A model generated the notes under the pieces. That model did no database searches. It was not told where the DNA came from and saw only the letters and a program-made list of their open reading frames with translations. A stretch of 39,026 nucleotides of DNA, taken from Chloroflexota bacterium. GTDB lineage: Bacteria > Chloroflexota > Dehalococcoidia > GIF9 > UBA5629. Both the position numbers and the translations under genes were made by a program. Location: assembly GCA_016865895.1 (NCBI GenBank), contig VGNY01000007.1, positions 1 through 39,026 of the forward strand, read 5' to 3'. This document shows positions 32,975-39,026 of this stretch, in pieces (the stretch's first letter is position 1; each line of letters starts with the position of its first letter).

Positions 32975-33607
32975 ATGTTCACAGGTATAGTCGAAGAAAT
33001 TGGCGTAGTCCGGAAAGTGGGTTCAGGATGTCTGGGTATTATGGCCCAAAAGGTGCTGGATGGTACTAAAGTGGGTGATAGTATAGCTGTCAATGGGGCT
33101 TGTCTAACGGTGACCTCGCTTGCTAGCGATGGCTTTTCTGTTGACCTCATGCCTGAGACAATTCGTCGCTCCACCCTCGGCAGGCTTCATTATGGCGAGA
33201 GGGTGAATTTGGAGAGGGCTATATCGGCAGATGGTCATTTCGGCGGGCATTTTGTGCAGGGGCACGTTGATGGCGCTGGCTCAATCGTATCGCTGTCACC
33301 GGAAGAGGGAGCTGTCATTGCCAGGATTTCGGCACCTGCCGAGCTCATGCCTTATATAGTGAACAAAGGCTTTATCACTGTTGATGGTGTTAGCCTTACT
33401 GTGATTGATTATGACGATTTTTCCTTTTCAGTTTCATTAGTAACCTATACTCGAGAGCATACCACACTGGGTAGGAGGAAGCCCGGAGATGTGGTTAATC
33501 TTGAAGTGGATATTATTGCCAAGTACGTGAAGCGACTTATGCGGGGTGAGAAGCTGAGCATAACGATGGACTTTCTTGAGGAGCACGGTTTCTTAAAAAC
33601 GGGGTGA
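32975..33607 (+). CDS. ribE: Riboflavin synthase alpha chain
   Basis: A 210-aa trimeric enzyme converting two 6,7-dimethyl-8-ribityllumazines to riboflavin. The start is ATG 32975 (MFTGIVEEIG, the invariant family N-terminus), one base after the ribD stop, not the ORF-track 32963. Two tandem barrels are visible: the first with NGACLTVTSL and the second with NKGFITVDGVSLTVID; GHFVQGHVDG links them. Tight spacing indicates translational coupling. Confidence 0.96.
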   Translation: MFTGIVEEIGVVRKVGSGCLGIMAQKVLDGTKVGDSIAVNGACLTVTSLASDGFSVDLMPETIRRSTLGRLHYGERVNLERAISADGHFGGHFVQGHVDGAGSIVSLSPEEGAVIARISAPAELMPYIVNKGFITVDGVSLTVIDYDDFSFSVSLVTYTREHTTLGRRKPGDVVNLEVDIIAKYVKRLMRGEKLSITMDFLEEHGFLKTG

Positions 33608-33613
33608 AGTTCA

Positions 33614-34831
33614 ATGGAATTTGCTACCATTCCAGAAGCAATCGAAGATATAAAAGCCGGAAAATTTCTCATCATCGTCGATGATGAGAACCGGGAGAAC
33701 GAAGGTGACCTGGCGATTGCCGCAGAGAAGGTCACTCCAGAAGCAATAAATTTCATGGCCAAGCATGCTCGTGGCCTTATTTGCTTGCCTATAATCGGCC
33801 ATCGGTTAGACGAGTTGAGAGTCCCACTGATGGTTCAGGAAAATACAGCGAAGTTTTGTACAGCCTTTGCCATCTCGATTGAGGCTAAACACAAAACGTC
33901 CAGTGGTATTTCTGCATATGACCGTGCGGCAACTGTAAAGGCCGTGCTCGACCCCACCACTCAACCTGAAGACCTGGCCCGTCCTGGACATATGTTTCCT
34001 ATTCGAGCTAGAGAGGGTGGTGTGTTGGTGCGGGCTGGACATACTGAGGCTATAGTGGATTTAGCAAATTTAGCCGGACTTTACCCGGCTGGGGTTATTT
34101 GTGAGATTATGAATGAGGATGGCACTATGGCTCGGTTACCTCAACTCGAGGTCATTGCGTCTAAGTTCGGTATTAGGATTGTCAGTATAGCTGATTTGAT
34201 TGCCTATCGTCGACACCATGAGAAATTGGTGGAGAGGGTTGCTGAAGCCAAAATGCCCACTAAGTACGGCGAATTTGCCGTTATTGCTTATAGAAGTAAG
34301 GTTGACCCAGATGAGCAGGTTGCTTTGATTAGAGGTGATATATCAGGTGACGAGCCGGTATTAGTGCGAGTTCATAGTGAGTGCCTAACTGGTGATGTTT
34401 TTGGCAGTTTACGCTGCGATTGTGGTGGTCAAATCGCATTGGCAATGGAGAAGATTGCCGCTGAAGGACGAGGAGTATTTCTGTATATGCGGCAGGAGGG
34501 CAGGGGAATAGGATTTCATAATAAGCTCCGAGCTTATGCTCTCCAAGACCAGGGGTTGGATACTGTGGAGGCTAATATCGCACTGGGTTTTGATGCCGAT
34601 TTAAGGGATTATGGCATCGGAGCCCAGATTCTGGCAGATTTGGGTTTACATAAGATTCGCCTGTTGACCAATAATCCAAGGAAGGTAATCGGATTAGAGA
34701 GCTATGGACTTCAGATAGTAGAGACCGTGGTTCTAAGAACGCCACCCACTCCGTATAACTTGGAATATCTGAAAACAAAACAGAAAAAGCTGGGTCACCT
34801 GTTGGAGGTGGATGAGGTTACGGAGGCTTAA
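33614..34831 (+). CDS. ribBA: Bifunctional DHBP synthase / GTP cyclohydrolase II RibBA
   Basis: A 405-aa fusion providing both precursors of lumazine. The N-terminal domain (1-200) has DDENRENEGDLAIAAE and the HTEAIVDL segment of 3,4-dihydroxy-2-butanone-4-phosphate synthase. The C-terminal domain (about 205-400) has the zinc cysteines of GTP cyclohydrolase II (CLTGDVFGSLRCDCGGQ) and RQEGRGIG. Both active-site sets look intact. It starts 6 nt after ribE, using GGGGTGA at the ribE stop as ribosome site. Confidence 0.97.
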   Translation: MEFATIPEAIEDIKAGKFLIIVDDENRENEGDLAIAAEKVTPEAINFMAKHARGLICLPIIGHRLDELRVPLMVQENTAKFCTAFAISIEAKHKTSSGISAYDRAATVKAVLDPTTQPEDLARPGHMFPIRAREGGVLVRAGHTEAIVDLANLAGLYPAGVICEIMNEDGTMARLPQLEVIASKFGIRIVSIADLIAYRRHHEKLVERVAEAKMPTKYGEFAVIAYRSKVDPDEQVALIRGDISGDEPVLVRVHSECLTGDVFGSLRCDCGGQIALAMEKIAAEGRGVFLYMRQEGRGIGFHNKLRAYALQDQGLDTVEANIALGFDADLRDYGIGAQILADLGLHKIRLLTNNPRKVIGLESYGLQIVETVVLRTPPTPYNLEYLKTKQKKLGHLLEVDEVTEA

Positions 34832-34857
34832 TATGAAAGTTAAGGAGGATATGTTAT

Positions 34858-35328
34858 ATGGCTAAACAGTATGAAGGTATATTACTGGGGAAGGGGCTAA
34901 AATTTGGTGTGGTTGTTTCTCGTTTCAATGAAATCATAACTTCAAAGCTGCTTGATGGAGCCAAAGACGCCTTTTTGCGGCATGGCGTTGATGAAAAAGA
35001 TATCGATGTTGCTTGGACGCCAGGCTCTCTGGAGATTCCTTTAGTAGCTAAGAAGTTGGCAGAGAGTGGCAAGTATAATGCTATTGTTTGTCTTGGGGCT
35101 GTAATCCGTGGCGGCACACCACATTTTGAGTATGTGGCTTCTGAGGTAAATAGAGGTATTGCTAAGGTGAGCTTGGATACCGGATTGCCGGTCATTCAAG
35201 GCATAATAACTGCTGATACTTTGGAGCAGGCTATTGAGCGGGCTGGGGCTAAAGAAGGTAACCGTGGTTTTACGGCAGCTTCAAACGCCATTGAAATGGC
35301 GAATCTGCTTAAGTCTATTGGTAGATAA
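34858..35328 (+). CDS. ribH: 6,7-dimethyl-8-ribityllumazine synthase
   Basis: A 156-aa lumazine synthase that condenses the two RibBA-derived branches; such proteins form pentamers or icosahedral capsids. [37 protein letters not shown] and the C-terminal [16 protein letters not shown] are diagnostic; the HFEYV segment contains the catalytic His. The start has AAGGAGGA. Last gene of the riboflavin operon; 8 nt separate its stop from that of the convergent small gene. Confidence 0.97.
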   Translation: MAKQYEGILLGKGLKFGVVVSRFNEIITSKLLDGAKDAFLRHGVDEKDIDVAWTPGSLEIPLVAKKLAESGKYNAIVCLGAVIRGGTPHFEYVASEVNRGIAKVSLDTGLPVIQGIITADTLEQAIERAGAKEGNRGFTAASNAIEMANLLKSIGR

Positions 35329-35336
35329 GAAGGCTA

Positions 35337-35588
35337 TTACGTAACCTTGTAGACGTGGTCTCCAGGACGCACGCGGTCGGGTACTTTAACACCAATAGCA
35401 TCTCCAGCTTTGCCCTCGGTTACATTCACGTTGTTAATCTGCATGGACTCAATGGTGAGTTCGAGGTCTGTGGTGTGCCCCTTAATATGAATCTTATCGC
35501 CGACTTTCAGCGTGCCGGTTAGCGCAATGCCTGCTACTACGGGCCTGGCAAAGAAATCATTCACCCGCCCTACTTCAACTTCTGGCAT
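35337..35588 (-). CDS. EF-Tu domain-2-like small protein (translation elongation factor-like)
   Basis: An 83-aa free-standing beta-barrel resembling domain 2 of translational GTPases: VNDFFARPVVAGIALTGTLKVGDKIHIKG followed by TIESMQINN and VRPGDHVYKV. There is no G domain. Stand-alone proteins of this kind occur in archaea and some bacteria and are annotated translation elongation factor-like; their role is unknown. The start has AAAGGAGGTG and a good promoter upstream. It is convergent with ribH. Confidence 0.88.
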   Translation of the reverse strand: MPEVEVGRVNDFFARPVVAGIALTGTLKVGDKIHIKGHTTDLELTIESMQINNVNVTEGKAGDAIGVKVPDRVRPGDHVYKVT

Positions 35589-35625
35589 CTAAGGACACCT
35601 CCTTTCCGTGGCTTAATTCTTATTA

Positions 35626-35654
35626 AGTATATGTCTCTGGATTAAATAAATCAA
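35626..35654 (-). promoter_or_regulatory. Promoter for the EF-Tu domain-2-like gene
   Basis: On the minus strand: -35 TTGATT, 17-nt spacer, -10 TATACT (5/6), about 38 nt upstream of the ATG at 35588. Confidence 0.6.
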
Positions 35655-35687
35655 TAGTTGTGTAATTGACATAAAGTCTAGGTGGCG

Positions 35688-35716
35688 TTGACAGCTAACA
35701 TCGCAGGTGTTAATAT
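35688..35716 (+). promoter_or_regulatory. Promoter for the second hydratase/dehydrogenase pair
   Basis: Perfect -35 TTGACA (35688-35693), 17-nt spacer, -10 TAATAT (35711-35716, 4/6). The leader to the ATG at 35834 would be about 110 nt long. Confidence 0.5.
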
Positions 35717-35833
35717 CTGAAGGGTTTTTGCTAATACAGTATCTCAAACAATCCTAAACTGGATGAGGGCGATATAGCATTATAGTTTTGTTCAAGACCA
35801 TAACACCGCTCGAAAATATCAAAGGAGGATAAT

Positions 35834-36610
35834 ATGGCTTATGAGAATTTGATTGTGGAACGTGACGAGAATATTGGTGTAATCACTCTGAACCGTCCGC
35901 CAGCTAACCCGATAAATCTGGCTACACTAAATGAACTTGACCAGGCGCTAACAGAATTCGAGAAGGACAAGGCGATAAGGGTCTTAATCATCACTGGTGC
36001 TGGGGAAAAAGGATTCTCAGCGGGCTTCGATGTGAAGACTGCTGGGACACCAGAGTCAGAAAAGACTGGTCCCAGGGGGGTAGAGGTATTTAGCCGAATT
36101 GAGAAATACCCAAAGCCAGTAATCGCAGCTATCAATGGTTTTGCTCTTGGTGGGGGTTGTGAGTTGGCGATGGTTTGCCACTTCAGGATAATGGTTGATT
36201 CTGAGAGAGCAGTGATTGGGCTGTCCGAGATTGACCTTGGCATCATACCTGGTTGGGGTGGGACCCAGAGATTGCCTAGATTAGTCGGCAAGACCAAGGC
36301 GTTAGAAATGCTCCTTCTTGGGAAAAGAATCAGTGCGCCAGAGGCTTTAAATATAGGACTTATTACCAAGGTGTCTCAGCCAACAGAATTGATGAAGGAT
36401 GCTAAAGAACTTGCCAAGGCATTGGCTAAAAAAGCGCCCGTTGCAGTACAGGTGATTCTTGATGTAGTGACTCGAGGACTTGAGACAACTACAGACGAGG
36501 GTGTGAAGATTGAACGGGAAGGTTCGCAACGAGTGACGAAGACAAAGGATGCCATGGAAGGGATGATAGCGTTTGTTCAGAAGCGTGAGCCGGTTTTCAC
36601 GGGCGAATAG
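35834..36610 (+). CDS. Enoyl-CoA hydratase/isomerase (crotonase family)
   Basis: A 258-aa crotonase, a distinct paralogue of the one at 17270. KGFSAGFDVKTA forms the oxyanion hole; Glu is present in both expected places (GGGCELAMVC and GLSEIDLG); GWGGTQRLPRLVG follows. It should hydrate enoyl-CoA. AAAGGAGG lies upstream of the ATG. It is followed 42 nt later by a long hydroxyacyl-CoA dehydrogenase, giving a second two-step unit under its own promoter. Confidence 0.93.
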   Translation: MAYENLIVERDENIGVITLNRPPANPINLATLNELDQALTEFEKDKAIRVLIITGAGEKGFSAGFDVKTAGTPESEKTGPRGVEVFSRIEKYPKPVIAAINGFALGGGCELAMVCHFRIMVDSERAVIGLSEIDLGIIPGWGGTQRLPRLVGKTKALEMLLLGKRISAPEALNIGLITKVSQPTELMKDAKELAKALAKKAPVAVQVILDVVTRGLETTTDEGVKIEREGSQRVTKTKDAMEGMIAFVQKREPVFTGE

Positions 36611-36652
36611 CCTGTCTTAATCAAAAAGTCTAAAAAGAAAGGAGATTCTGAT

Positions 36653-37801
36653 ATGAAAGTAGATGACATTGAGAAAATAGCGGTCATGGGTGCTGGTGAT
36701 ATGGGGCATGGGATTGCTGAAGTGGCGCTGCTAGCTGGATACAAGGTGGCGATGAGAGATGTCGAACAGAGGTTTGTCGACAAGGGGCTTGCCAGAATTA
36801 AGGAGAGCCTGGAAAAGCTTGTGGAAAAGCAGAAGATTTCGGAAGATAATAAAAAGGCAATGGTGAGCAACATTGAGACCTTTGTTGATATTGGTAAGGC
36901 GGTCAAAGATGCTGACTTCGTTATTGAAGCTGTTCCTGAGATTATGAACATAAAAAAAGAAGTTTTTAAGGAACTTGATAAACATGCTCCAAAGCATGCG
37001 ATACTGGCTTCAAATACCTCCAATATGAGCATTACTGAGATTGCTTCAGCTACGAATAGGCCAGAAAAAGTTGTTGGCATGCATTTCTTCAATCCTGCTG
37101 TTCTGATGCGGCTGGTTGAGATAATAAAGGGTGACAAGACTAGTGAAGAGACTATGAAGTTAGCCTATGATGTGGCGCTGAGAATGAATAAGGTTCCGGT
37201 CAGGGTTGAGAAAGACTCGATTGGCTTCATTTATAACAGGGTTAACGCACCGAATTCAATTCTGCTTGGTGTCATACTTGAGAGGGGGCTGGCCACTCCT
37301 GAGCAGATTGACGCCAGGATGAAGAAAGTGGGCATGCCCATGGGGCCTTACGAGTTGATGGATTATGTGGGGTTGGATGTCGCCTATCACGGTGCTCTTT
37401 ATTTTGCCGAAAGACTGTCGTCTGATTACAAGCCGCCTAAGTGGTTGAAAGAGAAAGTTGACTCGGGCAATCTAGGAAAGAAGACGGGTAAGGGGATTTT
37501 CGATTGGTCACAGGGTAGACCAGCTATAGACCTGGACAAGGCCAAGGAAGATTTTGACCCGACCGATTTGATAGCCATACAGGTGAATGAAGCAACGAAA
37601 CTGCTCGAAGAGGGTGTGGTAAAGAACCCAGATGATATTGACAAGGCGATGGTTAACGGAGGCGGTTCTGCATTTGGCCCATTCCAGCTTGCCAAGGGGA
37701 TAGGATTTGACAAATTGGCTAAGAGATGCGAAGAACTCGCTAAACAGTTTGGTGTCAAGGCATTCGAGCCGACGGAGACATTGAAGAAGGGCAGAATCTA
37801 G
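36653..37801 (+). CDS. 3-hydroxyacyl-CoA dehydrogenase, long form with duplicated C-terminal domain
   Basis: A 382-aa NAD-dependent dehydrogenase. GAGDMGHGIAE binds NAD; catalytic His144 (GMHFFNPAVLM) and Glu156 (LVEII) are both present with the normal spacing. After the first C-terminal domain (GPYELMDYVGLDV; KKTGKGIFDWS) a second copy of that domain follows (NEATKLLEEGVVKNPDDIDKAM; GPFQLAKGIGFD), explaining the extra ~90 residues over the enzyme at 18075. The start has AAAGGAGA. Likely acts on longer or different acyl chains; that is inference. Confidence 0.93.
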   Translation: MKVDDIEKIAVMGAGDMGHGIAEVALLAGYKVAMRDVEQRFVDKGLARIKESLEKLVEKQKISEDNKKAMVSNIETFVDIGKAVKDADFVIEAVPEIMNIKKEVFKELDKHAPKHAILASNTSNMSITEIASATNRPEKVVGMHFFNPAVLMRLVEIIKGDKTSEETMKLAYDVALRMNKVPVRVEKDSIGFIYNRVNAPNSILLGVILERGLATPEQIDARMKKVGMPMGPYELMDYVGLDVAYHGALYFAERLSSDYKPPKWLKEKVDSGNLGKKTGKGIFDWSQGRPAIDLDKAKEDFDPTDLIAIQVNEATKLLEEGVVKNPDDIDKAMVNGGGSAFGPFQLAKGIGFDKLAKRCEELAKQFGVKAFEPTETLKKGRI

Positions 37802-37877
37802 TATAAATGCAAGCGGCTGGATTAAAGGTAGGCTGTTTTTGCTGACGTGGTGATATAATTAGCAGGTCGGTAAATAG

Positions 37878-37925
37878 TAGGAGCGGCGATAGCTTTTTGT
37901 GGTGTCATAACTATCGCCGCTCCTA
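37878..37925 (+). terminator. Perfect 15-bp hairpin, likely terminator
   Basis: TAGGAGCGGCGATAG (37878-37892) and its exact reverse complement (37911-37925) flank an 18-nt loop; GTTTTG follows. It lies about 75 nt after the dehydrogenase stop and about 40 nt past the stop of the convergent 43-aa gene, so it could end transcription from both sides. The loop is longer and the T-run shorter than in classic terminators. Confidence 0.6.
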
Positions 37926-37966
37926 GTTTTGTGCAGCAACTTGTGTCATTACTGTTCCTTTATTTA

Positions 37967-38098
37967 TTACAGGTACCAGACACACGCTGTGACTGCTACG
38001 CTTATCAGGCCAATCCCACAGAGGATTATACCGCTGAGTAAGCCCATAAGCCCCTTGTCATGAGATATGATGGCTGTTAGTTCGTTTATTCGCTTCAT
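37967..38098 (-). CDS. 43-aa single-pass membrane peptide
   Basis: Too short for the ORF track. The ATG at 38098 is preceded by AAAGGAGG seven nt upstream, an excellent ribosome site. The peptide begins MKRINELTAIISHDKG and continues as one hydrophobic helix of about 27 residues (MGLLSGIILCGIGLISVAV and beyond) ending WYL, then TAA. The positive N-terminus predicts N-in topology. It faces the dehydrogenase operon convergently across the hairpin. I recognise no family; the strong ribosome site plus clean membrane helix argue that it is real. Confidence 0.65.
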   Translation of the reverse strand: MKRINELTAIISHDKGLMGLLSGIILCGIGLISVAVTACVWYL

Positions 38099-38382
38099 TT
38101 CCGTGCCTCCTTTGCTCATTTCTATTTTTTATAACGTATGGACTTGAGAATTTGTTTAGGTTATGTTTTCTATACATATTATCCTCCATGTATTATCTTG
38201 TGTGAATCGGGCGTCTGTATGATTTTGTATCGTAGAATAGTCTTACGACCAATGGCTGCAATCAGTAGCCACCTTTCCTAGTCCGTTCGGTGGATGACTT
38301 CTCTACACCTGTTATTGGCTTGACGAATGTCTTGTCCTGGTAATAGTCTGGTGCTAAACATACCAACAAGTTGTGCTCAGAG

Positions 38383-39026
38383 ATGGCCAAAGTTTCGATT
38401 GTTAAAACAGAAAGCGATTTTTATGCTGCATTTGCTAAGGCAGTTAGTGAGATTGATGGGCAACTTATCGGTCGTGGTGACTGTGTGCTCATCAAGCCGA
38501 ATCTGGTTATGCCGGCCCCGCTCGGCAGCGGGGAAATAACTAATCCTGAGGTTATTGAAGCAGTTGCCCGTTATTGTCTTGATTTTGGTGCAGCTCGTGT
38601 CATCATCGGTGAAGGCCCGAGTTACTACATCCCAGAATCACATCTCAGAGAATGTTTCACACGCACTGGCATTAGTCAGATAGCTGGACGGTTGGGCATA
38701 GAGTGGGTTTTGTTTGATGACCACAACTATCTGACGTTCTAGGGTATGTCGCCATATACTCCTGATAAGTTCAGGATTACTGAATTTGCTTTCAACTGCG
38801 ACAAGTTCATCAATCTACCGGTGCTCAAAACACACTACCTCACCACTGTGACCTTGGCCATGAAGAACCTGAAGGGTTGTCTTAAGAGAGAGGACAAGCC
38901 GCTCTTTCATCATCGTGACCTGAATCGGGCTGTGGTTGAGCTTTGCAAGATAGTCAAGCCTACTGTGAATGTGATAGATTGCACGCCAAAGACTATAGTT
39001 CGTCAATTAGCTGAGGGGTATTTGGA
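38383..39026 (+). pseudogene. DUF362 protein gene interrupted by in-frame TAG; runs off the window
   Basis: The reading frame from ATG 38383 (MAKVSIVKTESDFY) shows the DUF362 N-terminal half: RGDCVLIKPNLVMP, TNPEVIEAVARYC and GEGPSYY. A TAG at 38740-38742 stops it after 120 codons. The same frame then stays open to the window edge and continues the family: FAFNCDKFINLPVLKTHYLT, TLAMKNLKGC and HHRDLNRAVVELCKIVKP. TAG is an ordinary stop elsewhere in the window (for example the NuoE-like, hydratase and dcd genes), so a nonsense mutation or sequencing error is likelier than recoding. The expected VVDG-type sequence is also changed (VIDCTPKTIV), consistent with decay. DUF362 proteins are often Fe-S associated; function unknown. 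Confidence 0.75.

Noticed and set aside
38740-38742. Pyrrolysine (amber) recoding in DUF362
   Set aside because: TAG is a routine stop in several genes here and no pyl genes are seen; nonsense mutation or sequence error is simpler, though not excluded.

Overview
The window looks like a piece of chromosome from an anaerobic bacterium that lives on H2 and acyl-CoA chemistry. The protein flavour fits an uncultured Chloroflexota of the Dehalococcoidia type: two group 3 [NiFe] hydrogenases, SCP-x-type thiolases paired with DUF35 proteins, a split methylmalonyl-CoA mutase, an EF-Tu-domain-2-like mini-protein, and frequent TTG/GTG starts. That assignment is inference; no rRNA or other marker gene is present. 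No tRNA, rRNA, CRISPR, IS element or phage gene was seen.

Layout. (1) 15-7634, minus strand: a HoxEFUYH-like NAD(P)-linked hydrogenase operon. Its HoxF position holds a NuoF-GltD/NfnB fusion of 1030 aa and its HoxU position a NuoG-sized protein. (2) 7635-8252: a 612-nt divergent regulatory region with a perfect 8-1-8 palindrome and four degenerate ~35-nt repeats. (3) 8253-12981, plus strand: a second hydrogenase of MvhADG type, led by a GltD-like flavoprotein/ferredoxin where HdrA would be expected. (4) 13205-15074: membrane histidine kinase and receiver-only response regulator. (5) 15141-16414: a small Cys-rich protein (minus) and an epoxide-hydrolase-like alpha/beta hydrolase. (6) 16512-23364, plus strand: a mixed cluster with a degenerate hydroxyacyl-CoA dehydrogenase, enoyl-CoA hydratase, hydroxybutyryl-CoA dehydrogenase, HypB, HypA, an Fe-S protein, the catalytic subunit of methylmalonyl-CoA mutase and a hypothetical protein. 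(7) 23376-31099, minus strand: MaoC-like protein, thiolase, HMG-CoA-synthase-like/DUF35 fusion, DUF35-SCP2 fusion, a Cys-less thiolase and a fused CoA transferase. (8) 31285-35328, plus strand: dcd-ribD-ribE-ribBA-ribH. (9) 35337-37801: EF-Tu-domain-2-like protein (minus), then a second enoyl-CoA hydratase/hydroxyacyl-CoA dehydrogenase pair ending near a perfect 15-bp hairpin. (10) 37967-38098: a 43-aa membrane peptide absent from the ORF track. (11) 38383 to the end: a DUF362 gene broken by an in-frame TAG.

How it fits together. The hydrogenases and their Fe-S/flavin modules would move electrons between H2, NAD(P)H and probably ferredoxin, with HypA/HypB supplying nickel. The acyl-CoA genes would activate (CoA transferase, mutase) and oxidise or build beta-hydroxy/keto acyl-CoAs, producing or consuming the NADH that the hydrogenases balance. 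Riboflavin synthesis supplies FMN/FAD for the flavoproteins.

The most striking feature is that four acyl-CoA enzyme homologues have lost their textbook catalytic residues: thiolase Cys to Gly, HMG-CoA synthase Cys to Leu and His to Tyr, MaoC Asp and His to Phe, and hydroxyacyl-CoA dehydrogenase His to Asn and Glu to Gln. Three of them lie in the one DUF35-rich cluster, which suggests a scaffolded complex or altered chemistry such as aldol cleavage rather than ordinary beta-oxidation.
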